Positions 1 to 11,834 of a stretch of 64,000 bases of DNA are shown here, piece after piece (the stretch's first letter is position 1; each line of letters begins with the position of its first letter). A program made the translations under genes and the position numbers. Source of the stretch: Capitella teleta (Eukaryota; Annelida; Polychaeta; Capitellidae); assembly GCA_000328365.1 (NCBI GenBank), contig KB310812.1:8260-72259 (forward strand). The letters are read 5' to 3'. Under the pieces are notes generated by a model. That model was not told the origin of the DNA. It ran no database searches and worked only from the letters and a program-made list of their open reading frames with translations.

Positions 1-844
1 TAACGGCATTGTTGCATCAACGCGATCACATTATTGTTGCAACCGTGCGTGAAGCACGCTGGGAATACATCCGTATATTGTTTACTGTGCGTCGAATTTT
101 GAAAAAAAAAAAAACACAAAAAAACATAAAAAATAAAATAAAAATAAAAATAAAAAAGTAAAAAAAAATAAAAATCACAAGCATGACTAAGATGGTCTAA
201 TACACTTAGTGTGAAATTATGTTCCATAATAGTATTGGCAATATCTGTGCTCTTGTTTGCAAACGTTTTAAACGTCGAAAATAATATTGTGCATGGACAG
301 TGCAACTATTTGATATAGTTACATACTTCGAGTAACTTTGTCGTTTATTGATATGTATCATGTGAATTTCGCACAACATTGTCAACATACGATTGTGTAT
401 CATACAACAAACATACATTTAAATCAGCATTAAACAGGGTACGTTAGTACTAGTACATTGCTACGTTTATATTTTATTTAATAGAATTCAAACAATTCTG
501 AATTAATTGTCAGAGGTAATTAAAAGCGACTTTAAAAGGCCAAACTGGACAAATTTCATGAACAGCATTGAGATTGCTGGACACATATATATTGACATAT
601 ATAAAACATGAAATGAATAATATATAAATTGATTAACTTTGCATACCGCAACTGGTTTCACTTCTATCGTTCACACAGATGAGAATTTGAGTTACTCTAC
701 ATACAGCATGCATTATTTAGTTTAGTTTCAGACCTTTGTCTATTTAATTAACGAATAAAACTAATTAGTGTTCATTGACAGCAGCACTTTGACGAACAAA
801 AGATGAATAAACAACTTTCAAATAACTAGCTGTTCGGACACTTG
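1..844. other. AT-rich stretch, no gene seen
   Basis: AT-rich non-coding sequence with an A-rich low-complexity run near 100-175. No reading frame, RNA gene or terminal repeat that I can support. Confidence 0.5.
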
Positions 845-1966
845 AGTTATATGTGCGCCTTCCACCAGCTTTAAAGAGCAACTAAGCAGTTTTGTTGAGT
901 CTGACGTCACTACAGTCTTCACTACTTTATGCAAAAGTGTTACTGACAAGCATGCTCCTCTTCGTCAGATAACCATCAAGAACGATGACCCTAAACCATG
1001 GTACAATCAAGGGATCCACGAGGAGAGGAGAGCTCGCCGATGGATGGAGAAAAAAATACTACAAGACAAAGCTTGTGGTCTACAAACAGATGCTGCAGGA
1101 GCAAATAATGAGAGTGATTGAACTTATCCGTCAAAGAAAGAAAGATCACATCAAGAAAAATTTTGATGTCGCAAACAACAAAGAGGTCTCCAAACTTGTA
1201 AATAGTCTGCTCACACCGGAATTGGGTACATCTCTGCCAATATATGCTTCCATGGAATCGCTCCCTAAATTGTTCATTGACTTTTTCTAGGACAAGGTAC
1301 TCAAGATTGGCGAGGAGTTAGACTTTACAGAAAATTCCCTGGATGAAGACGTGCGTACAGATGAAGAAAGTGAACACGCGCATACATTGTGTTCCTTCCA
1401 TCCTTGTACAGAAGAGGAAATCAGGATCGTCATCACACAGAACCCCTGTAAAACCTGCTTCCTGGACTGTATTCCCACCCAGTTGCTGAAACAGCCCCCT
1501 GTATTAGCTGTTCTTCCGCCTCACATCACCACAATGGTGAACTGTTCCATCAGATTAGGTGTCGTACCAAAAGACCTGAAGCAAGTAGTGATATCGCCTG
1601 CTCTGAAGAAAAGTGGTCTTGATGTGATCTCTCTTAAAAACTATCGTCCAATATCAAACCTACCATTCACTGCTAAAGTGGTGGAGAGAGCAGACTCAAA
1701 GCAACTTACAGGGTACTTGAACATCAACAATTTGCATGATCCACTACAATCAGCGTATAAACAAGGGACAAGCACTGAAACCGCTCTGCTGTTCATCAAA
1801 TCTGAGATGGATAACATTATTGACTCGGTGATGCCATGCTCGTGGTCTTCCTGGACTTGAAGGCGGCCTTCGATACCATCGACCATCGTCTGCTACTTCA
1901 CCGCATGGAAAACGACCTCGGCCTCAAAGATATCGCTCTCAAATGGCTGAAATCCTACCTTGATGA

Positions 1967-2299
1967 GGGGCACCGGGTAGCGCAGTGGGTTAAACCGCTG
2001 ACTACAATCCTATGCCGACCGTGGGGGTCGACGTCCCGGGTTCGAGACCCGATCAGGCCACGGGCGTTATGATTGTGAATTACAATTGTAATTCTTCGGT
2101 GACTCTGCAGTGCTGCCCAACTGCGTAACAAGGCGGGGCGCTGTGTACTACTGTCTATGGTGGTATGCAGGATAAAGAACCCTTGGGATTTATCGATAAG
2201 AGTAGGGGGAAGCCCCGGTCCCGGGCCTTCTGTTCTGGCGCCCGTATCACCCGAACGGGTTGGGTGGAGCCGTAAAACCCCAATCACTCACTCACTCAC
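1967..2299 (+). mobile_element. tRNA-derived SINE inserted in the LINE
   Basis: A tRNA-like head carries a Pol III box A (TAGCGCAGTGGG, 1978-1989) and box B (GGTTCGAGACC, 2039-2049). An unrelated body follows, ending in a short CACT-type tandem tail. It is bounded by a perfect 13-bp target site duplication (CCTACCTTGATGA at 1954-1966 and 2300-2312), which places the insertion exactly within the RT palm of the older LINE. Its body is shared with fragments near 3322 and 47458. Boundaries are exact because of the duplication. Confidence 0.9.
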
Positions 2300-3321
2300 C
2301 CTACCTTGATGACCGTGTCAAACAGGTCCGTATCAGGAACACTCTTTCCTCCTCCACTGAACTCTCCATTGGTGTTCTCCAGGGGTCAGTCTTGGGACCG
2401 TTGCCGTTTCTCATCTATATACTTCCACTGAAAGACATAATTGAACAGCACGGAATTTCCCGCCATGGTTATGCTGACGACACACAATTGTATGGTCGCC
2501 TAAACTTCGGAGACCGAGCTGAGTTTGAAACACATCTGAGACGCATGGAGTCGAACATAGAAGATCTGAGGAGATGAATGTTTTCGAACAAACTCAAACT
2601 CAATGAAAATAAAACTGAAGTACTAGCCATCTGCAGCAAAACCTCAAGCAAGCATTTCGATCGTAAGCTTCAGACTCAAAATTGGAAATCATCAAATTGA
2701 ACCATCAAAAGTTGTTCGAAATTTGGGAGCTATGATCGACAACCACCTCTCCATGGACTCCCAAATCAACCATACGATCAAATCGGTACATTTCCTTCTA
2801 CGCCGTATCGCAAAAATCAAACGTAACCTGTCTCCATCTGCCTGCGCAAGAGCTTCGCAAGCAGTCACTTCCAGTCTCGATTTCAACAACGGTCTTCTCC
2901 ATGGCATCCCGATATCTCGCCTGCGGAAATTGCAAGTTGCCACTGGCTGCCAATCAAAGAACGATGCCAATTCAAGGTACTATGCGCTGTCCACCAATGT
3001 CTCAACAATCCCAGTGCACCCGGGTATCTGCGTTCGCTGTTTGCAGTCCGTGCGCCCACTCGATGCCTGAGGTCATCATCCGACCAATGGCTTTTATCCA
3101 CACCAAGAGTGAAAACTACATATGGTTCTCGATTTTGCGAAATCATAGAATTATGGAACAATCTACCTTTTAAACTAAAAGACAAGGCCAATATTGTCTC
3201 TTTTAAAAATTTCTTGAAAACCTACCCTTTTAACAGAGCTTTTAATGATAACCATTGACAAACTTTTCCTCCTCTTTCTACCTTGTCCACCTTTTTTGTT
3301 TCTGTTTTTAACTCATGTGAA

Positions 3322-3540
3322 GTGGGTGAGTGAGTGAGTGATGGGGTTTTACTGCTCCACCAAACCCATTTGGGTGATATGGGCGCCAGAACAGAAGGCC
3401 CGACACCGGGGTTTCCCCGTACTATTTTCGATAAATCGCAAGGGTTCTTTATCCTGCATACAACCATAGAAGGGAGTACACAGCGCCCGGCCTTGTTACG
3501 CAGTTGGGCAGCACTGCAGAGTCACCGAAGAATTACAAGT
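3322..3540 (-). mobile_element. Second SINE copy, partial, inverted
   Basis: Reverse complement of the body and 3' tail of the SINE at 1967-2299: it begins with the GTGA-type tail and runs through the same GCAGTTGGGCAGCACTGCAG segment. The tRNA-like head is missing. It lies in the 3' UTR of the same LINE, between the thumb region and the ATT tail, so the LINE was hit at least twice by this SINE family. Confidence 0.8.
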
Positions 3541-3629
3541 ACATGCGTGTATAACGGATTACAATTATAATTCACAACTGTGAAACGCATAGAAACCAAT
3601 ATGTATATATTGCGCTATGTAAGTGAATA

Positions 3630-3630
3630 A

Positions 3631-3684
<54 letters not shown>
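3630..3684. repeat. (ATT)n microsatellite, LINE tail
   Basis: About 18 uninterrupted ATT units immediately after a GTGAATAA 3' end. This fits expansion of the tandem tail of the upstream LINE. Confidence 0.9.
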
Positions 3685-3686
<2 letters not shown>

Positions 3687-4360
3687 AAGCGCAAAAATAC
3701 TAAAATACCCTATATTATCGCTCAATGATTAATCATATGATGTGGTAATAACCATGCATGGTTATTCACTCCTGCATGTGATGTCAGAAAATCCCCTTTT
3801 TTTTGCAGCCGTTATGATCATGATGTAGTCATATCGCAATTTGAAGTCATTAAAATCCCCAATTATCGCCAACAATAGTAAATAAACCTCGTCTTGCGCG
3901 CCTTCGGGGCATTAATTTGATATAATTGAACTCACCGAGTAATATCTCAGACACAAATTATTTGCATATATTGCAAAGATTGAACTATTTTTAAGCAAAA
4001 TGAAATAACACGATCGCAACCTATTGGTGACGTCACATATATAGCGTTACTTGCTATTACACGTTCAAGCAGAGAACGTAATGTAGCGTCATTGCGCGAT
4101 ACATATCAAGGAAATGCAATGCACTTCTGTTAATGCATGCCGTAGAATCGGCTAAGACGGAGCTCCGTCACTCACATTATATCAGCGGAACCAAGTACAC
4201 CTTAACTGGAGCTTTTTCTCCGTTCATTTTCAGACGTAGAAATTTAAAAAAGATCCAGTATATGTATGTATATGGATAACACGAATCACAGTTTGAGGCG
4301 ATGGATTATGATAATGTAATATCAACATTTTATTAGGTTTGAAGAGTAATAGTAACAAAA
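3685..4360. other. Intergenic, nothing supported
   Basis: AT-rich unique-looking sequence without a coding frame of substance or a recognisable repeat. Confidence 0.4.
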
Positions 4361-4364
4361 AATA

Positions 4365-5571
4365 AAACATTCCATTCTCAAAAGAAAGACTAGTTGAACA
4401 TGACTCGCATAGTTAGGCATGTTTGCAGTATAAACTTGAACAGTATAATGAAAAATCCATTCTCACAGAGAAAGACTAACTAATAACAGTCAAATAGACT
4501 AATAAACTGAAAAAAAACAAAAAACAAAAACAAAAAAAAACGTCACGAAAAGTTGAAGACTACAGAAAATAAAATTCAAAGCTCATAGCAGATATAAAAT
4601 GAAATAAAATAAATGTAGAAAAAATCTATTCTACAGAGAAAGACTAACCCAAAAAAGAGCATCATATCAAAGAGATGAAAAAAGGCACACATCAATAATC
4701 ACATGTTGTGCTGAAGAAAGATCAATTTGTCAGCATTACTGCTTGTCAAATTAGATCTTTTTGCTGAGATCACATCTCCTGCTGTAGAAAAAAACCGTTC
4801 ACTGAGCACAGATGTGGCAGGAATGCCAAGAACAAACTTTGCAAAGTTTGAGAGCAGAGGGAAAGTTGATGCCTGGGTTTTCCACCAGGCAAATGGGCAA
4901 CTGCTCAGCGAAATCCCAGGCAAGGCAGTGTAGGCTCTCACTTCAAGGTGGGCCTGTTCTGGTAAAGTGGGAGTGCGCTTTTTGATCGGATTTGGAGGAT
5001 TGGCACATGCAAATTCCTCTCCAAGAATGGAGTCCAAGGCCGTCTTCTTTGTCGGTGGTGGAGCCACTTCCATATCTTCCTCAATAGTCTCGTCTGCTGG
5101 ATTGAGTGGAGTCTGCAAAAAAAAAATTTTTAGACTTATAGTCATTGATATCCAAATCATAACTAACCTCTTGCATTTCTGATTTCTTAGCAACCAGCAG
5201 CTTGTGAAGTTTCTTCCGCTCACCATCAGGAATGTTAACTTAAGTAGCGTAAATCGGATTTGGCTATCTGCCAAGGAATGTATAAGACATGGCGAGACAT
5301 TTGATCAATGGTAAACGTACCTTACAACATGACTTTTATTAACTGTTTATGATTTTTCCAAAGCTTTATCGAAAACGAAAGCATCACAAACGTGAAATGC
5401 GAGTGTATGGTATCGTTGATACTTAATCATAACGCAACAAGTGCTCTTTTTCTGCTTTAAATTCATAACTTTTTCGCATCAATGTGCTAAAGGCAGACGA
5501 CTTTCAGTGTCGCTGTTGCATCGCCACTTTCGTTAGTCATGAGTCAAAGTATGAGCACGAAAAAGAGGCAC

Positions 5572-5602
<31 letters not shown>

Positions 5603-6395
5603 TCTGCATTGCTCCTGTTTGGAAGGCTCCTTCTAGGTATCGACACCATAGCATCAATCCGGCGTCTTCTGATCTGCGCCATCTTGAATTCACTAAGTTT
5701 GATTTAAGTCAACTCGAGAGGTCACTTAAGTTTTGTAGAGTCTAGAGGACTTAAGTTTGTTTCTGGAATCGTTTTAGTCAACTTAACTCCTCCCGAACTT
5801 AGTTTTACCAGTTAAGTTTCTTTCGGGGGTCGGCCCCATATCAGATAATTGAAATATTAAAAAGCATACCTGAATTTTTAGATGTAGCTGTAGTAGGTGA
5901 GGGTACTGGTTTGCTGACATCAATGCCGTGGTGTCGCTTTAAATGGGTCGAGAGATTGGATGTATTCCCGGATTTGTAGGTTACCAGTTTGTTACAGAGT
6001 TTACAAACACCCTCACTCCTTGACTCACGAGCAGCTTTGGATTCAAACCCGAAGTGCGTCCATGCAATTGATCGCCAGGTACTTGGGGCATCAATCAGCT
6101 TCTCCTTTCTGGTGTTATCGCTGATATTTGGGCCAATTATAATTGAAATTTCACAATTGTTGTTCTCATCCATTGTGAGTTTGAATGGAGGCTGCAAATG
6201 GATAGCATCACTTGCAGGAAACGCGCTAATCCAGTTCAGTTCAGGCTTTCTAATCCCTAAAACAAGAAAAATCAATAATGGCCTAAAAATCGGTTCGTAT
6301 CGTTCTGGGAGTTCTCGGTTCGGCATCGGTTCGATACGGGGCTGAACCGCGTACACCGAAAACCGAAAATACCGTACGTTTCGTCTCTAATGTAT
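4365..6395 (-). mobile_element. hAT transposon remnant (ZBED type), core deleted
   Basis: Reading on the minus strand, 6356-5866 encodes a BED zinc finger: W..FGF, then CKLC and a spaced H....H in STHLKRHHGI. It ends at a GTATGC donor. Farther along, 5274-4699 encodes the hAT C-terminal dimerisation region (WWKTQASTFPLLSNFAKFVL, then IPATSVLSERFFSTAG) and stops at 4699. A short intron at about 5168-5114 fits GT-AG and keeps the frame. The roughly 590 bp between the halves cannot hold the missing catalytic RNase H-like core (about 400 residues), so the element is internally deleted and non-autonomous. The 3' UTR holds three dispersed copies of a TTCTCACAGAGAAAGACTA-like motif (4372, 4452, 4625). 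CGGTTCGG-rich sequence at 6290-6370 resembles hAT subterminal repeats. Element ends are not exact. Confidence 0.8.
5572..5597. repeat. Poly(A) run in hAT remnant
   Basis: A 26-base A homopolymer lies inside the deleted hAT element. It may mark a retroposed insertion or simple slippage. Confidence 0.6.
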
Positions 6396-6939
6396 ATTGA
6401 AAGCATTTCATCTCTTCGTAAACTGAATCACAACTTTCTAAAGGCGATTAGTAGCATTCTGAACGAATATTATTAAGCTTGTATATTAAAAACACTTACT
6501 ATGATATTATAAGCATTGCACTGCGTCTTATAGTGATTAATAAACCCTTTTCCCCCAAATCTTTTAAGAGAAAGGATTATGTTTTATACCTTTTTAGTTC
6601 TGTTTGATGTGCTTTATTATTGCTTCAATTCTCTAGAAGAATTATGCTGCATAATGTTTTAGCTCCTTGGGATAACGCGTCCACTGTTTGTCGAGAAACA
6701 CTGAGCAGACCTGGTAAGTTGATATATCAGCAATATTGTGGTTGATATTGAGCTGCATACATCACATTACATTCCTACATCTTGTTTTTGTAGTTCTCAT
6801 GATCAATGCAATAACCTGTTTTTTAGCATGCATTGCAATTGACATAAGCACAGAGTAATTGGCTTAAACATTTCGAATTTTTATTCGAATTTAACATTTA
6901 TTCATCAGAATTTACCGAAAGTAATACCCATTGTCCATT
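6396..6939. other. Intergenic, nothing supported
   Basis: AT-rich sequence between the hAT remnant and the 3' end of the first galaxin-like gene. No gene or repeat recognised. Confidence 0.4.
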
Positions 6940-7638
6940 TTACATCTCATCAGTGGCACTTGAGGCGGATTCACCTCCGACAACAGCATCGCAGGTAAGA
7001 ACCTCGCTGCGGCATCTACAATCAGCCTGGCTGAAGGCTACTTTGCCGCAGCACTGGTGAAGAGCGGGGTCTCCACCGGGACGGGCGTTGATCACACCAC
7101 GGCAGCACATGTTGCCAAGGTTGTCAAAAGCCTTCTGGCCGCAGCACTTGTTGTTGGCCCTGTAGCCGTCGGGACGGGCGTTGATGACACCATCACAGCA
7201 CATGTACTCGGAGTTGTCAAAGCCAACGGTAGCGCAGCATTTGTTGTTCACGCGAGCGACACAGTTGGGGTCTGGGCGCGGGGTGATGTTGCCATTGCAG
7301 CACATCAGATCGGTGTTGTCAAACTCCTCATCTCCACACTTCTTGATGGCGCCTGTAGTGAAAGTAAAAATAGTATAATTTACCAAAATATTCAATCTTG
7401 GATATTATCTGCCTTCACCATTTACCGGGAAATGTAAATAATGCATCAAAACTGTCTTAGACATGAAATCCAAATGTATAGTATTGAGCATTCATAATTT
7501 TAGCCTTGATTGCGTGATAACCAATTATTAATTAATTGATAGAACTTGTTATCTTTTTTAGTTGATCTGATAGGATAATCAAAAGGACTTACCGAAGGCG
7601 GTGCAGGCAAGAGCACAAAGAACAATGAGGACCTTCAT
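6940..7638 (-). CDS. Galaxin-like secreted cysteine-rich protein, copy 1
   Basis: Two coding exons, 7638-7593 and 7352-6940, joined by a GT-AG intron. The start was chosen because MKVLIVLCALACTAFG is a classic signal peptide and the ATG lies about 50 bp below a TATA box. The mature protein (about 135 residues) is built of di-cysteine repeats of the form CCG..AFDN...MCC.GVINARP, four in tandem, then a CRCRSEVLTC motif and an acidic TDEM end. Di-Cys spacing with RP after the second pair is the signature of galaxins, first known from coral skeletal matrix and found in several animal groups. The molecular role here is unknown; structural matrix or antimicrobial roles are known for relatives. The gene is GC-rich against its AT-rich surroundings. 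A near-identical sister lies at 11173-11775. Confidence 0.88.
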
Positions 7639-7684
7639 GACTGAAATCTTTTCGGATCTGAAGATTCAGTCCATCTGAGCTCCA

Positions 7685-7692
7685 CTTATAAA
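7685..7692 (-). promoter_or_regulatory. TATA box of galaxin-like copy 1
   Basis: TTATAAG on the minus strand, about 50 bp upstream of the start codon. The second copy has the same motif at the same distance although the surrounding sequence differs. Confidence 0.65.
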
Positions 7693-7699
7693 GAGCAGG

Positions 7700-9380
7700 A
7701 ACAACCTTGTAACTTGCTCTCTGCTGATATATGCTGATAGCACTTTCTAGAAATATTCCTTTCATTTCATCGAAGAAAAAATGCATCCGTGCTTGAAATA
7801 AGTGTCACTGATTAGAATAGATAGTGACGTCATCGTCTATTTAGGGCACCCTTAATTAGCAACGCATATGCTGATGCCAGCCCTGTTAAAATTTCACTCT
7901 CTTGTTCCTACCTGGAATTATGTCAACAAGAATGCAATGGCATAATTATGTACTAACCCTGGATGGATTTGATGCTGATCTTCACCTCTTCGACGCCATC
8001 TCCTGCAATATTGAAAACAGACCCTTTGAGTCCATCAAACATATAAGACGAATTGTATATTGAATTGGGTTAATCGAGCAAACACCACCGCCATTATTCA
8101 ATTTGCCTTGAAAACTTTATGATCGTTAGGTCTGTGATGTGTTCATGTGGGTTTCAGTCAAACTTTTCATGTCTTCAATTCAGTTTGGTTTATTTAACAT
8201 TACCCTGGCATTTTACTCACACAGATGAAGTGGTGGCAACTTTTATTTCTGCATTGGCCCATCTAGACAGTGACACGCAAGAAATTGCGTCCTTTTATCA
8301 TTCACACAAATCACTGCTGCATGCTCACATTCATTTGCATGAACAAAGAAGTCACTACATTAGCATGCTCATTGCACTGTTTAGAAACTACAATTGACCT
8401 GAAAGCCAAGCGGCATCAGGTGATGGTTGATATCATAATACGCACTTAAAAGTCAACATAATTATTATATTTGTACGATGATCAAGAGGTACTTAAGTGT
8501 CACTTATGAAGCTTCTGTTCTATTCATTTGATGGGTTCAAACTATATTGGTGACTAAGTATGGATTGATTAATCGTCGCCTCTGTGTAAATAAGCAAAGT
8601 AATATTATTCCATCACATACTTTTATTGTACTCTGCACGCTGAGCATTCTCCACATCAGACTTTGATAATCCTGCAAGTGGAAGAATCGCAGTTCCACTT
8701 GTGTCCATGAACATTTCATCCGTTTAAATATATGAGGGATTGTAAGAACATTTGTCATTTCAGAATGAGAAAGATCAACACGTACCAATGAAATGCCATA
8801 AAGGTGTGCATGTCATAGCATATATAATTATACAGAGTGGGTCAAAAGTCTACTATCTACTCAATGCATGTTAACGATTGTTTCAATGCTCTTCAATGAC
8901 ACTGCACTTTTGCAAGAAAGTGTTTCAAAAGAGATCGCAGCGCAAAACCACACAACGATAAGAGAAATAAATACTTGGTATGGTTAGTCTATTTTATCGT
9001 TTCCAATTCAATTTCATTGATATTGATGCCGATTTATCTCATCGACAGGAGTGTACATGCACACCATTCGGTGATATTTTCACTTTTTGACGGCAAACAG
9101 TGCCCCGGACCATGGATAGGCTGTTGAACACATAACTAACGCATCTTTCTTGCACTAGTATTTTGTTTCATAGTGCTGTTTATATTGTTTTGTTTTTAGC
9201 ACTGACGTGTATTTCCTAAAATCAAAAGAAAGCAGAGCATTTGTTTTGAAGTGCCATACAACAGATGACATTCTATGCCGCTCGTTCAGAGGCTTATCTT
9301 ATTTTACTCTCTTCGTGGTCACACACCGCTCACATTTAAATTTTTTTCCCTCATTCAAAATTGATTTTTTATTTGCTATA
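7700..9380. other. Intergenic, nothing supported
   Basis: No gene, RNA or recognisable element. Short open frames here (for example near 8119-8397) have no domain or codon pattern that supports them. Confidence 0.4.
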
Positions 9381-9948
9381 CAGTAAAACCTGTATTAGCG
9401 AACACCTGTAGTCAGCGACCACCTGCCCTAAGCGATAACCCTGAAATCCGTTCGACCACTTTAACATGTAAGTGACCCTGCATTCAGCGACTACCCGTAC
9501 AGCGCGACCAGCGACCGGTCATTATTTGTCCCGATTTACACTTGGGTATTCAAGCGTTTTCACGGCGGGGTGTGCGTTCTGGCACACCCCGCCTGCCGAT
9601 GTTGACGCAATTTTGACTCACAGATCGCCAAAGCATTTTAAAAGCAGGTAATTCTAGACTCGTTCTATCATTGAGATACACTGTACGACAGTGTACAATA
9701 ATGTACATTCCTGCATAGTGCATTTCTTCATTTTATGCGTAGGCCTAATACATTTGTAAATGCATGTGCATGCACTAGTTAGTATATATGTACATGCATG
9801 TGAAAGCGTTATGACCTTTTTCACTGGTTCATTATCATATCGCACGTTATGAACTGGCTCAAAATGCACCCTGCATTCAGCGACCACCTGTCTTAAGCAA
9901 CCGTTTGAAATTGGTCCACAGAGTGGTCGTTATCGGCATGTTTCGTTG
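9381..9948. mobile_element. pogo/Tigger-like MITE, decayed 3' end
   Basis: The left end CAGTAAAACCTGTATTAGCG follows a TA dinucleotide. The right end (about 9920-9948, then TA) is an imperfect inverted copy. Inside, AGCGACCACCTG-type motifs recur near both ends. CAGTAAAACC with a TA target is the pogo/Tigger pattern and is shared with the better-preserved element at 48657-49690. There is no transposase frame, so it is non-autonomous. Confidence 0.7.
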
Positions 9949-9949
9949 T

Positions 9950-11172
9950 AATTATTTGCAGAAGTGGGCACAGAATAAGTTAATCTGTGTCATGCAGGAG
10001 TTATTTTTGGGAATAATGGGTCAGTTTTAGCATTTTAAAATTAGATTTACTCTTTACATAGCAGAAACTGTGTTACCTATAACCCTGTATAAAACTCCCA
10101 ACTGAAATGGAAAAATATTGATGGAAACAAACATCAAAATAGCAACATAAGGTATCGTAAAAACATGTGCATGATAACATGCTTGATTAATTACAAGCAT
10201 AAGAAAAGAAAAAGACAAAAGGTTTCTGAGACTCGGCTTTGTCATTAAACATTTTTAAAACCCCAAATTGAGTTACAGTGACCAGAAAGAGTATTGCTTT
10301 CTCCGACAATGCTTCGAACACAGGTGGTGAGTATTCATTTAGGATATGTGAATGAGCTACTCTGTGCTTTATAACCACCAAGATGCCTGTACACTAGTTA
10401 GCTCAAGATGAAATATTCTGCAAAATGAAATATTATCACAAGTGGCTTTGTTTGCATAGCTATTGTACAAAAGGCGTTTGACACCGAAGTTGAAGGAATT
10501 GTACATATTGTTCATGAATAGAACATTAAACATAAACTCAAGGTAATCATCCATCACCTCATCATTGCCATTCGCCAAAACCATCCCTTCGGGTCCAATA
10601 AAGTTATCTTTATCTTTATCTTTATCTGTCATGCATAAGTTTACAAGAGATAATTACAATGTGTAAGCTCTTGAATACGAGACGACTAAGTTGTGCTTAG
10701 TTACTAACTCGTCAGAGCCAGATAGATAGGAGCAGGTTTCCAAGCAATCAACAGAAATATTGCATTGTAGCACCCATCCTCCCCCACGCCAAGTTTTCTA
10801 AAAGCCAGATTTTTCTTAGGACAGTAGCCTTTTTCGTTTGGCCAGACTGTACAATATTTCTTTAACCATACAATTATGTTCAGGCCAAATCTAAAAGGAC
10901 GATTGTAAGCACAAGATAAAAAAAAAAAAAACAAGTCAAGCAATGTGTACATATCAACAAATATTTTCGACAGAACTATTCTATTTGAGTGTTGATTGAT
11001 AACAGTAAGGATAATTAAAAATGTTGGCAGTTTTTTGGCTGGAACTCAAGAGATCAGAAGACCACGTCTTCTCATCCCCATTAACAAAATAAACAGTTTA
11101 ACTTCCAAACAAAACAGTAATTTTATTAAACAAACCAACACGGAAGAAAAACGAAAATTTCTGAGAATTAAT
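9950..11172. other. Intergenic with TTTATC repeat tail
   Basis: Mostly featureless. At 10597-10628 a CCAATAAAG sequence runs into four to five ATCTTT units, which looks like the tandem 3' tail of a retroposed element whose body I do not recognise. A 13-bp A run lies at about 10919. Confidence 0.4.
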
Positions 11173-11775
11173 TTACATTTCGTCAGTGGCATCAGAAGGA
11201 GATCCACGGGCATCGCAGGTAAGAACCTCGCTGCGGCATCTACAATCAGCCTGGCTGAAGGCTACTTTGCCGCAGCACTGGTGAAGAGCGGGGTCTCCAC
11301 CGGGACGGGCGTTGATCACACCACGGCAGCACATGTTGCCAAGGTTGTCAAAAGCCTTCTGGCCGCAGCACTTGTTGTTGGCCCTGTAGCCGTCGGGACG
11401 GGCGTTGATGACACCATCACAGCACATGTACTCGGAGTTGTCAAAGCCAACGGTAGCGCAGCATTTGTTGTTCACGCGAGCGACACAGTTGGGGTCTGGG
11501 CGCGGGGTGATGTTGCCATTGCAGCACATCAGATCGGTGTTGTCAAACTCCTCATCTCCACACTTCTTGATGGCGCCTGCAATTGAAAAATAATCGAAAA
11601 TTTTAATTATAAAACGACAATAGTTTCACGAATTGAAAGTTTCAATCGTAATATTTGCATAACAATTATCCATATAACTAAATTGCTAGAAAGACTTCCA
11701 CTGAGAAAATACATATCAAACAAACTCACCAAAGGCGGTGCAGGCAAGAGCACAAAGAACAATGAGGACCTTCAT
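11173..11775 (-). CDS. Galaxin-like secreted cysteine-rich protein, copy 2
   Basis: Exons 11775-11730 (signal peptide MKVLIVLCALACTAFG) and 11576-11173. The intron is GT-AG in the same phase as in copy 1. The four CC...MCC.GVINARP repeats are identical in protein sequence to copy 1, and by eye in nucleotide sequence over about 370 bp. The proteins differ only after the last cysteine (ARGSPSDATDEM here, AVVGGESASSATDEM in copy 1). The intron and downstream sequence show no obvious similarity to copy 1. A tandem pair on the same strand, 4 kb apart, with exon-limited identity points to gene conversion or a recent partial duplication. Confidence 0.88.
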
Positions 11776-11821
11776 GATTGAAATCGTGTTGGATCTGAGG
11801 ATTCAGCTGTCCATGTGTTCG

Positions 11822-11829
11822 CTTATAAG
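11822..11829 (-). promoter_or_regulatory. TATA box of galaxin-like copy 2
   Basis: TTATAAG on the minus strand, about 50 bp above the start codon, matching the position in copy 1. Confidence 0.6.
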
Positions 11830-11834
11830 GAACA

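Larger units (their letters stand above)
845..3630 (+). mobile_element. CR1/Jockey-like LINE, degenerate
   Basis: This is a decayed non-LTR retrotransposon. Frames at 845-1290 resemble the linker between endonuclease and reverse transcriptase. Frames at 1351-1960 carry the RT fingers and palm (NYRPISNLPF, then FLDLKAAFDTIDH). After the nested SINE the palm resumes with GVLQGSVLGP and the catalytic YADDTQLY near 2470. Thumb-like sequence runs on to about 3240, and the 3' UTR ends in an ATT microsatellite, the usual tail of this type. The frame is broken by stops (near 1290 and 2576), frame changes and the SINE. No complete endonuclease is present, so it is 5'-truncated. The RT identification is firm; the exact clade is uncertain. 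Confidence 0.85.

Noticed and set aside
7057-7437. Long Ala/Val-rich plus-strand frame (and its twin at 10996-11586)
   Set aside because: It is the antisense of the galaxin-like exons; the sense strand has a signal peptide, splice sites, TATA box and di-Cys repeats.
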